From: Toxonevra muliebris
Taxonomy: Eukaryota; Arthropoda; Insecta; Diptera; Pallopteridae
Reading direction: 5' to 3'
Assembly (NCBI GenBank): GCA_963691655.1
Contig: OY829326.1
Location: 24,354,878-24,418,877, forward strand
DNA length: 64,000 bases
Shown here: piece by piece, positions 53,530-64,000 of the stretch
How positions within the stretch are numbered: the first letter of the stretch is position 1
Layout: the number at the start of each line of letters is the position of its first letter
Notes under the pieces: model-generated
Seen by the model: only the letters and a program-made list of their open reading frames with translations
What the model was told of the DNA's origin: nothing
The model's database searches: none
Position numbers and translations under genes: made by a program

Positions 53530-56500
53530 ACATGCGACGACAAAAGTTCAAAGGTCATGCACAACAATAAATAAACAATATTTAATTAAAAGTCTCTGTG
53601 ACGTCATGACATATCGTTGGCTCATTTTAACATAATATACAGTCCCAATGAGGTCATTTGAAAATTTTGAAGCGAAGTGGAATTTTTCAAAAATGTGTGG
53701 TGTTTTCAATTAATATTTGAAAATGCATTTTTTATAATAATAACTAATTAAAAGAAACAGCACAATTTTATATACACTTTATTGAAATTATAAAATTGAA
53801 AAAAAAAGACAATAAAAACTCAACCCCAGAATACTAACGATAATTGATTCGACCAACATCGTTTATATTTTGTAGCACAGTTTTTCTCTTAGAACGTTTT
53901 AAAAATGATTTTTTTTTAAAATAAAAACATTAAAAAAACGAGAAGTGCTGAGAAGGTCTGGAAGTATGTGGTTCCCAATATGTTCTGATTGATTCTTAGG
54001 CAATTGACCTCATTAATTTTGTCTGGTTTCAACCGTCATAGCTTCAGCAACTTTTGCAGAGCCTGACCCTCATCCTTCAAGCATCATGTCATCGACAAAC
54101 TACCTGCTGCCAATGTTACGGTAGTTGTTGCTACTATCGACTCTGAGCTGATTAACTTTATCTTTTTCGCTTTCCCGTTGGTGCATCGTCATGTATTAGT
54201 ATCCATAATTGCATCTGTTGTCACAATAGTTTAATAATTTAAGCTTTTCTAAGGTGCTACCTTAATTTCTATTGCCTTGTGAACAACTTTATTCTCTGTT
54301 CAGAAGCATCCAGCGCAAAAATTACCCATTATCATCGAAACTATAGTCAGCTTCTGCACGCTAGTACAACAGTCGGTTGGAAGATTAGATCATTATTTTC
54401 TGCGCATTCCACCGCCATGTCTCAAATAGAATACTTTGCTTGTCGATGCGTTTTCTTCTATTTACTCAACATGACTCAACCTGCAAAGCTGCTGGGTTAT
54501 CTGCTTTTGACGATATTAGGGTCGGCCTATAGTTTCTCATCATTGGTCATCAACTTTAACGTCTAAATATCATACATTAGGAGGCGAAAGATGAAAAACT
54601 TATAGAACGTTATTTTTGTTAGTCTAGAGGGTGCTTTTCCATTGTCTAATAACCCTGTAGTGGCATCTGTTAGGAAGAATAATTCTGTGCTTGATCTCCA
54701 AGCTGGCATTGTTGATGTTGTATCTTAGATAAAGCATGAGTGTCATTTAAGATTGTTACATTTTGCCAGTAATTTTTTGTTTGTTGACACACACTATTTC
54801 ACTCATGTAAATTTTTCAAAGTTATTCCTCCCACAAAATTTTTCTCGACTTGGAAACAGGATTCCACAGCTTCATATTTGGGAAAAATACATTACAAGAT
54901 CTTTAAAAGGATACCTGAAATAAAGTTGTGTAGATGCAAACTGATTTTCAAAATAAATTTAAAAATTGAAATAAACTAGGAAAGGGAGCCTCAAAAGGCA
55001 ACAAACCACTGAAAATGACATTAAAATTATGGAAGCTCAAAAACAAAAAAATACGCCCCTCGGTCGTATTGGGCGGGAGGAGGGTCCGTTGGGATTCGTC
55101 GTTAAAAAAAAAAACAATTTAAGTAGTTTATTATGAATGAATTTAATACCTACTTATTTACGAGCCAATTACCTTTACATGGTTGTACGAACCTGTGCAT
55201 GATTGAGTGCGTGTTTTGTGCTTGTGTGCCGCTATTAAAACCATTCAAATTTAATTTCCTGTTTTATTTTGCAATTTCCTTTTAATTCAGTGATTTAATG
55301 TTTTTTGATTATGCGTTATTGATCAATCAAACAATGGGAGCGCGTTTAACGCAGGCGACTACAATAGCAACAACAATAATAATAACCGTAACTACAACAA
55401 CAAATATGACAATAACAACTATTACCAACACAATACACACAATGACAATGACAAAAACAACAACAACAATAACAGTTGATATTTAAAACTCATGTATACG
55501 ATTATCCTTTTGACATTTCACACGCTAAATGTAACCACAAATAACCACGAAAACAATGCCGCAGTGGCATCAGCAGTAGCGGCTGTAGCAATAACTGCAA
55601 TAGCGCATAATACCAACAACAACAATGGTAATATTCCCTTCATTTAGTATTACTAGTATGTTATGCTTGTTATTGTTGGCCAAAAATGTTGACACATTTC
55701 AGAAAAGTCTATGTAGAAAATTGTGTTTGGTGCATTTGCAACAAAACAGAATTTAATTTTCAGACAATTAGTGCGAGTCTGCTTTTGAAAGTGCCTGCCT
55801 AAATGATAGACGACAATAGCACAATGCCATTCTAAACGAAAAATGTTAATGCGATATACATGTGTATGTTTAAGTTTTACGTACATACATCTAAATGCGA
55901 ACAACGAAGCACGAACTGGTGTTGACATTGCTGTTTATATGCAACTGTAAATACCTACACAGTTTTTCAAAAATGTTAAAAAAAAAGCTACGAAACTACT
56001 TGAAAGTTGCATATCGCTCATACCACATGTAGTCCCGCATATGTTCGATACCTGTTTGTGCAGTTGCATTTCAAAAAACACACAAACTTTTCAAATATTT
56101 ATTTTTCACTTTAATATGCAGTAGTATCGACGTATCTATTGATACTATTTTCATGCATTCATCAAAAAATGTATCTTCCACTTACCACACTAAGAGGAAG
56201 ATAAAAAAGAAACCGAAATTCCTTCAAGTGTAAATGATAGTGTGCAGTTAGTAGCAATGGCCATTTCCGTATCCATTCACTTAAGCCTACATATGTTCAT
56301 ATGTATTTGTGTATGTACATATTACATTTATATGAGTAGTCTTCAGTATTTTAACTCTCAACAGTCTTTTTGTTTGTATGTGTGTTTATAAACGAACAAC
56401 ATATCCACCTAAAATATTTACTTACGAACTTACCTACAATACTCACTGCTGCTTTTGTTTGTATATGTTTTTGCAATACATTCGTATAACATTTTTGTGC

Positions 56501-59500
56501 AGTATAAATGAAGACAAAATTACAAATCGATTAGCCGATATGTTCTGGTATTTATGTGTACGTGTGTATGGGAAACAATATTGTGCATATGTATTTGTTT
56601 AAACATTTTTCTCAAGCGTAAGAATTTGTAAACACTAAATGCCTACATTCTTGTATACTTATATAGAGTATAAATGAAAAGTTGCAAATAAAAAATTATT
56701 GCTTGTGTAAGTGTGCATTCCAGTAGAAATTCAATTGCCAATTTGTAAATATTTGGTTGTTTTTTTTTTATTTTTGATAGGAATTTTCTCGTAAAGATAA
56801 ATTTATGCTGGTTTACGTATATAGTGTGCACAAAATATTTGAGCTGCTACGTTTTGATAATTGTAAATATGTATTTCCAACCTTTTTAATTGAATACTTT
56901 TCTTTAAATCGAAACACTGTGTGGCAAAATTCAAATTTCAACAAGGGGTGTAACTTAAGAATTTGAAAAAGAAAGTGCTACTTGGTAATCTGTTATTCAT
57001 AGTTTTTTTTTAAATTAAACAGAAGAGTCAACGATTTTTTTCAGTATAAAATTTTTGTCCTGGGACGGAATTTAAAAAGTTTGAGAACTAATAAAACTAT
57101 TAGAAAGATAATTACAAAAATCGTTAAATAATATTATTTCATCACCAGAAGCCGTAATTTAATAAAAAGTTTAAAAAAGGCAGGTGCCGAGTTTGAGAGG
57201 GGTCAGGGGGCATGTGATTTTCCACTTTCAATTTTGAATTGAGTTTTTAAAATTGACATCAAATATATTTCAGAATGTTTTAAAATTAAAAAAAAAAAAA
57301 AACAGGTAGACATTTTAGATTTGAGCAAATTTTATTTTATTTGAAAGGGGAAAAAATTTTGGATTTGGGCAAGCTATATACTATTATATAGTAAAAAAAA
57401 GGCCAAATAATATTCTTAAAAATTTTCCACTTTATTACTTTTGAAATAAGTCGAAACTTACAAAAATACAATATTATTTTCTATCTCTTATTAAATTTTG
57501 AAGTTCTTTAACTCAGCCGAAGGACGAAAACTTCAAACGAAAACAAATCTTTAACTTTGGCAACGTATAAAAATGAACCTATGAATGCAAGATTGCTCAG
57601 TAGCATCCTCTTTCACTCAATCACAATCCAAAGCCAGCAATATGTTTAGTATTGGCGAATAGGGGAATTAAAGCACAGGAACTTGCCTGGCGGGTTGCAA
57701 TAAAGGTTCAGGATTTTTTAAAGTAAACACTCTTATAAATAAAGTTGTTTTGATTTCTCAAATTCCAATTGAATTTGATTTTTTTTTTGAAGTGGGGAAG
57801 ATGATAGGTAGGAAAGCTCAAAAGCTTGTGTGCGGCTTTCTTTAATCAAAATTTATCATTTTGAATGGAAATATTTAAACAACTATTGCTGTATTCACAA
57901 TATAAAATAATTAAAAAACAAAATTATGTTTTAAGTATTTTTTAAACTAATAACGACTTATGCTGTTTTGCTATTTACCCCCCAACAAATATCATGCAAC
58001 TAATTTCCTTCATCTATACCAATATCACTTAGTGAAAAACTGAGATGCCATTATAAATTTATTTCAATCACATACCTGCTACTCAATTTAAAATTTATTT
58101 ACCTATTAATTTTCAATTTTAAATATCATTCAAATTGCATTCAAATAGCACCAAATTGCTATCATATATCTCCTATTTAACTACTTCTCAACACACTAAC
58201 GTTTAACTATATAAGTAGGTAAGTATTTGCATTTATTCAAATATGCTTATTTTCCCCCTTCCTGCACGTCATCAAGAGCGCTTAATATTGCTTCATAAAT
58301 TTTCCATCTTGTTGGCTTCTTGACAATTATTAGCCTGTCTTGCTTGCTGCACACATATCTCAACCATGTTGTTGTGTGCTTATCAAAATCCAATAACTGT
58401 AGAAATATGCTACTCTTCATGTGCACATATACACTCATATATACACTCAAAAAAAAAAAAAAATAAAACCATTTAGTTTCACACTTTTCGAAAAAAAATG
58501 CACTGTAAAGCATTAGGAAAAAAATTTTTTTTTTTGACTTGATGCCAAAAATGCAAATTATTTATAGAATATCTCTTCATACATATTGCTTATTATTGTT
58601 GTTGTTGTTCTTGGTGTTGGCACAAAAAGTATATTTTATACAATTACGACAAAACATTAGTAGTAAAATACATAGGTATGTACATATTTAAATTCATTTT
58701 AAAGGAACTTCGATTGTTGTGGTATATTACGCTGTTGATTCTGGACACTTTTATATAATATATGAACAAACTTTCAGGTTTAAGTTTGAGGTCTTGACAG
58801 AGTTTATTTATGTGTGATAAATATTGTTCAGTAAGCAGTCAGGCTTTGCTCAGGCGCAATCAATAGCACTGATTGTTGGACAGACGGAAGACTGGACAAT
58901 AGGAGAAAGTTTTTGGATCTCTTCTCTTATCAATCTTGCATAAATTGCGGATAGCGCTCATTTATGTAACTAGGTATGTTTTGCGGAAATTTGACCATAT
59001 ATCCAATTGGCGAAACCAAATTCTTGACTGTGACATTGACGGCATTTTCAAAGTTAGAAACTATATCTTTTTTCACAAACTTATTTATACTAAGACTCCA
59101 ATTTACCTGTATGGGAAGCTATAATTTACACAATCTAACAAAACAAATTATTTTACAACTTACTTAGACAAAATGAAATGTGATACTAAAACGACGCTTA
59201 GGTGCTAATTGTTCTTCCACAGTAGAGGTACTAATCACCTACCTAAATATTGAATTTACTTTTGTGGCCAATGCCATATTTAGAGGGAGGTTCGACCCTA
59301 TTTCCCTATTTATTGCTATCGTTTTCTTTCTTAAAAGTTAGAAATATAAAGAAATAAAATTTGAAATTTTAGTTAGGAGTTTGATTACGGATTTGAAAAG
59401 AAAGGTGAAGCTATGGTAACCAATCTTGTATTCATAGTTTTTCCAGGTTATCAGGTTAATAAATGTTTTTGATTTAAAGTTTTGGTCCTGGAGCTGAGTT

Positions 59501-61610
59501 TAAAAGGGTTAAAAATTAATAATAAGAGTCCTGGTTATTTTACTCATTTGAAAGGTAATTTCACGAAAAGGGTGAAAAAGGAAGATTATGAAGGAGTAGC
59601 AAAAAAGATTCTTAAAAAATCTGCATAATATTCTTCATAATAACTCAGCAAAATTGACTCTTTCCGGATTCCCGTATTTCTTTTTTTACTGTTCGTAAAT
59701 CTAACGCGTCGAATCACCTGATGCTGGAAAAATTTAAAATAATATAGCCAAAAAATTTTACACTTTATTTCCTTATAAGCCATATCAATAAAAACGGTAC
59801 AATGCTGTAGGTGAGAGTAGAGAGAGGGACGAAAGAGCTTGAGAGTTTTTAAGGATAGCTGCAGGCTTTATCTGTGATATGGGAAATAGTCGGAACATAA
59901 ATCAGAAGAAAGGAAATCACAGAAGTATAAGAGATCTACCAGGTAATTTATGGACTGAAGTTAGTTAAGAGTTTTTATGGGATAAAGTTCCAAGTTCCTC
60001 CTAGGTCCTCCAAAAGCTGTAAGAGACTCCAACAAATTCTATTGTTCATTAAGCCTGTTAAAATATAACTTCAAATAACGAAATTAACATGAACTTAAGT
60101 CATGACTTTGAAAATTAACCTCTAGATTTAATTTTCATAGTCTCCTGAAAAACTATCATGAACTGATCGAATGGGGCCCGTTCAGAAAAAATGACACCTA
60201 GAATCATTTTCTCACAAACACACACACTCCCTCATGTTCTAGACTTTTAAATAACGAACGGTTATGCAGACTAGCTACAATGGAAAAAAAACAACAACAT
60301 AAGTGTGTAGAACGGTAGTGGTAGTTTCTTTCAATATCTCTATTCAGTAAAGATATTTGGAATCGGATATTGAAAGATTAAGAACTATCACTAAGATCAC
60401 TGATGAGGAATCGTGGCGAAATCCGAAACGGCGTCTGATTTGCCCGTCTCTACATACATTGTTGTTGTGATGACTACATTTGTTCATTAAGCCTGTTTAA
60501 ATATAACTTCAAATAAATTCTATTGTAATTTGAATTTAACAAGACAATCTTAGGATATTAGTTTAGTGGATTATTCAGTATACAAAACAAACACCACAAG
60601 AAGATAGCTATAATAAAGCACAAATATTTCTTTTTGGGTTCTTTGGGTTCGTTAAGAAAATATCTTTATTTTGCCATTTTCTCTACCAGTCAAATAACTT
60701 TTTTTGATTTCCATCATTTGATCTTAAGTTAATGTTAACTTTTCCTTTATATCACAATCTTCGAAATTCCATAATTACTTAGGCATGCTAGCTTGTAAAG
60801 TAAGTGTGTATATATGTGTGTGCACGCCAGTATTCATTGGCTGCCTACTCCAATAATGTGCGCGCTCTTACGCTGCGCGGCATAGCGTTTTTGTGTGATT
60901 TATTCGATTGTGTGCTTTCGTAAATAAATGCATTTTGTATATGCGCTTAAAATTGCAATATTTGTTGCTGCAATTGCGCGCAAGCGACTGTTGCTGATGT
61001 TGATGTTGGCAACACTCCAATTTATTTACATACACATATACAAATAAACAAACCTATACTATATTCTATATACTTAAGTTTTTATGTTTTTTTTTTTTTT
61101 GTGCAAAAGTCATCAGATTTTTCAATGTTGGCAACAACTATTCGCTGCCGTTACACTGCTGCTGCAATTGCTGCTACTAGGTTTTTTTTTTTTTTAATTT
61201 GAGCAGCAGCAGCTTCAGCGGCATGAATCGTTGAGTATGAATTACTATTTGTTGTTTGCTTTTTTCCTTCTTACCTACATACACTGTAAATGTGTGCAAC
61301 AAGAACAACAACGAGAACGGAGAAAAGCATTAAATGAGCACTTGAGTGCTTTTAAAATAACATCGTCATAATTTTCTGTCAGATTTTGTTATCTTTTTCA
61401 GTTAAAAAGTTTTCTTTTTTTCACTTTTTGGTTGTGTTTTTTAGTTGTTTTTTTTTTTGTTTTTTGTTTGCATTTGCATTATTATTAAATTAAAAAAGTT
61501 GAGAGCAAGGTTCATGAGTATAAAAATTAAGAAAATGAGTTAAGAGAAAAAGTGCAAAGTATCATAAATAATTTATTTTTTCAATATATACTTAAAATTG
61601 TCCTGACTAA
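53530..61610. other. Non-coding host DNA
   Basis: No coding region is supported over about 8 kb. Items: ACA/ACAAT triplets (55350-55490), CAA/CAG at 55565-55625, TATG-type repeats (56280-56340), poly-A (57287-57302, 58449-58465), TTG repeats (58597-58620), and CTG clusters (61145-61215). A palindromic patch at 60330-60385 (ctttcaatatc...gatattgaaag) adjoins the segment shared with 31885-31940. Confidence 0.4.
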
Positions 61611-61616
61611 TTCATT

Positions 61617-61780
61617 CAGTTTCGAGAATAATGGATTATTGCAGCTGCCCTGTCAACAATGAGGAAGAAACTGTTGCATACTTTCTGTGTGAGTGTTCAA
61701 ATCTGGCAAAGATTGGAGTCAGACTCAGGCTAGAAGGGAGACTCATATTAAAAAGTAACAACTGCTTAAATTAACCTAAC
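61617..61780 (+). pseudogene. LINE C-terminal zinc-knuckle fragment
   Basis: The plus strand reads 'CSCPVNNEEETVAYFLCECSNLAKIGVRL', a CxxC..ExExxxxFxCxCxxLxxxR motif of insect LINE C-termini, followed by a stop. Only about 50 codons are left. Confidence 0.65.
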
Positions 61781-61789
61781 AATCAATAA

Positions 61790-63435
61790 TGTGCCAATAT
61801 TATTTTAATTATTAGTAAGGAAGACTGACTGAAGTTTAGCGCACAGCTCAAATCATTAGAAGAAAATTTCTCTACATGGCGAAAGTAATTACTAATAAGT
61901 AATTTCTTCACCTCTAATTGGGAGTAGGTGGGAGCGCTGGAAGTATATATTCGAAGAAATTACTAACCAAAACTGTACAGCATGGAACACAAATTCTATT
62001 AAAGGGATTTTATTCTCTTAGCGCCAATACAAATTCAAAGAACTTTACGTTCCATTTGAATTGAAAAAGAATATTGAGAAGGATTTCCCTTTGACCTCTC
62101 TCCCGTGGATATAAGATATATTTTAAAATAATTTTTATCAGGACCGAAAAATATCGGCTTGACCATAGAATCTTGGCAATCAACAGGCACCGCCTTATAT
62201 CGTCATAAATGGATGTTCACCGCTTATTCCAATAGAAAAAAACATTTTTGAAAATGTTGATGTGTATTTTAGCGCAGCTATAAGATCCGCCTAGATTCGC
62301 ATCCTAAACTGTTACATAGCGAGGCTCAAGAATGAGATCGTTAATGAATAGTTTTAGAATGCGGGTTTAGTTCACATAACACGGCACACTTCTTAAGTTG
62401 ACATCAATACTCGATTTTCAATTTGGAAAAACCTGTGGATGTGATCTGTACTTTGGTCGTTGACCTTTGAGTATATGCAAACAAAAATGCTGCTACAGTT
62501 CCCATAACCCTCCCTCGAACCTCTCCACACTCTGGGGTTTGACCTTACTTTTGATTAAAATAGATTACTTAAATACGGATAAAGATTTCGATTGAGATTG
62601 CTACAATAACAACCGCTACAGCTCCCATAATCTTTTCATAAATCTTTGCAACCTCAAGCTCAGAATTCAACATTTGTAATTGCAGAGCATTCCAGCACAT
62701 AAATAAATTATTTAAAATCTTTGCAAGTCTGTTGTTGTAATCGATTGGATAAGTTTAAGCGCAATATTAAAGTCAGGGATGCAAACCGGTTTTGAGCCAT
62801 TCACAATTTGAGTCTCTCGAATCGAATCGTGAACTAAACCATTTTTGTTTTATTTAAGTTGAACCAAATCAAAACCAAACCAGGTTTGTTCGAAAAAATG
62901 GTCTAATATAAGTCAAAAAGTAAACCATTCCTTAGAGCCAAGAATAAGTTCTGAAGTAAATGCAAATTCAGCATAATTTAGAAAAACTGTTGTGAAAATT
63001 GGGGATATCAGACAATTACCATGTACTGTTCTGAATATTTTCAGCGTTGGATCATAATCGCCCATACCATACATACCATACAAGTGATACTTTCAAAGTG
63101 CAATATCAAATTGAACACTACGAGATTTTTGAATCAAACCATTTGAACTCTGAGATAGGCATCTGGGCCTAATTAGGCCCATTTTGAGTTTAAACACGTA
63201 TATTTTAGTTGTTTCTTGACGAATCGATCTGAAACACCATGACTTCTTGCACCAATTTTTTCTGAGCACAAAACAAACAAAATTTGTTTCAATCGGAACA
63301 AGTTGATAGAAAAACAAATTTTTTTTTTATTGTCTCAACCTCTAGGCTAGGGGGTAACTAGGCCTAAGTAAGCCAAGGTGTTTATTTTGTGTACTCGTAA
63401 AATTTGTAGCAAATTATTTTGAATTTGAAGTTTAT
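61790..63435. other. Non-coding host DNA
   Basis: I see no gene, long repeat or clear transposon end in this stretch. The short frames are not convincing. Confidence 0.35.
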
Positions 63436-63439
63436 TTAG

Positions 63440-63790
63440 ACGCAAAAGGTAATTTTGGGGTTTAAGGAAAGTATATATAAAAAAGCTAGTGCCTTCTGTG
63501 TTTCCTATGGTTTGGAGGAAGAATGTGAAGAGACGGCGGATCACTTTCTTAGTGTCTGCCCCGCTTTCTGCCAGATCAGAGTAAGCATATTTGGTACTGA
63601 AGTGTTGGGAGACGAACACCTGAGCTCTCTAACACCGCAGGATATACTAAGATTTATTAATAAGTCTGGTAGATTTAAAGAATAGCAAAAGGGAACACAG
63701 GATCTGGTACAATTGACTTAAAACTTGTGAGTGCTGTATTCTTGAATACTTCGTTTGTCTGTTCCAAAAAAAAAAAAAAAAAAAAATGTA
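63440..63790 (+). mobile_element. LINE 3' end with poly(A) tail
   Basis: Plus-strand frame 63455-63685 encodes 'KKASAFCVSYGLEEECEETA', 'DHFLSVCPAFCQIRVSIFG', 'LTPQDILRFINKSGRFKE', then a stop: the C-terminal zinc-knuckle region of an insect LINE. About 75 bases of 3' untranslated sequence lead to a 21-base A-run (63766-63786), the expected tail. It is 5'-truncated. Confidence 0.8.
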
Positions 63791-64000
63791 TAAAAAAAAA
63801 TTTATATAAAAAAATATATGTATGTATGCGTAAATACATACACACACACACACATACAAATTATTGCCACATCTATGTGTTTTGCTTATGTAATCATAAA
63901 CCGTTTATCTGATCTTAGTCAAATTTGGTGTAGAGATGCACTTGTATGTGTGTCAAGTTGTGGGCTATAAAATGTGGCCGTATCTCAAAGTGGGCGTGGT
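63791..64000. other. Right edge, non-coding with CA microsatellite
   Basis: ATG/TATG-type repeats and (CA)n at 63838-63857 follow the LINE tail. No gene is seen up to the window edge. Confidence 0.4.

Noticed and set aside
54279..54566. 95-codon frame and neighbouring GC-normal stretch
   Set aside because: No recognisable domain, signal or splice context.

Overview
The window is AT-rich eukaryotic DNA with long non-coding stretches, many simple repeats and numerous decayed transposons. The mix (mariner and Tc1 elements, Jockey-like LINEs, MITEs, CTG/TTG-rich microsatellites) points to a fly (Diptera), perhaps a tephritid-like species; the species is inference. I found no convincing host protein-coding exon, no rRNA and no canonical tRNA gene.

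The main feature is one nearly complete Polinton/Maverick, the virus-like DNA transposon, at about 1699-17843. Long terminal inverted repeats (1699-3925 and 16147-17843) enclose the full gene set. Leftward genes: a small OB-like protein (4316-4648), chromodomain integrase (4890-5807), a fibre-like coiled-coil protein (5812-6243), a PY-type conserved protein (6281-7171), the packaging ATPase (7357-8043) and the protein-primed DNA polymerase (11663-16122, with an intron at 14277-14406 and one break in reading frame). Rightward genes: a PLA2-domain/pVI-like protein (8101-8925), an adenain-type protease (9006-9278, open frame back to 8880), a penton-like minor capsid protein (9327-10013), a 56-residue basic protein (10010-10180) and the double-jelly-roll major capsid protein (10177-11370). 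Together these would copy, package, mature and integrate the element, so it is a virus-like genome as well as a transposon.

Three things stand out inside it. The protease frame is joined to the PLA2 ORF at a classical slippery heptamer (A AAA AAC, 8913-8919) in the -1 direction. Three capsid-cluster genes are chained by ATGA stop/start overlaps. The termini carry arrays of 54-bp palindromes separated by GGGGAAT repeats, and the element ends with half a palindrome on each side.

A 200-N assembly gap (1417-1616) lies just left of the element, and no 6-bp target duplication is visible, so the left junction should be treated with caution.

To the right (17844-64000) is host non-coding DNA packed with transposon remnants: a Tc1-like pseudogene (17931-19186), another Tc1/mariner-superfamily remnant (19382-19850), a mariner fragment (about 21265-21720), a nest of two LINEs and a MITE (25784-29200), another LINE (32825-34190), a hAT-like MITE (35035-35881), a mariner with perfect ends and two stop codons (39249-40518), a long foldback element (49571-51096), a TGATTGAT-type satellite (44288-45420) and three LINE 3' fragments (48690-49330, 61617-61780, 63440-63790).
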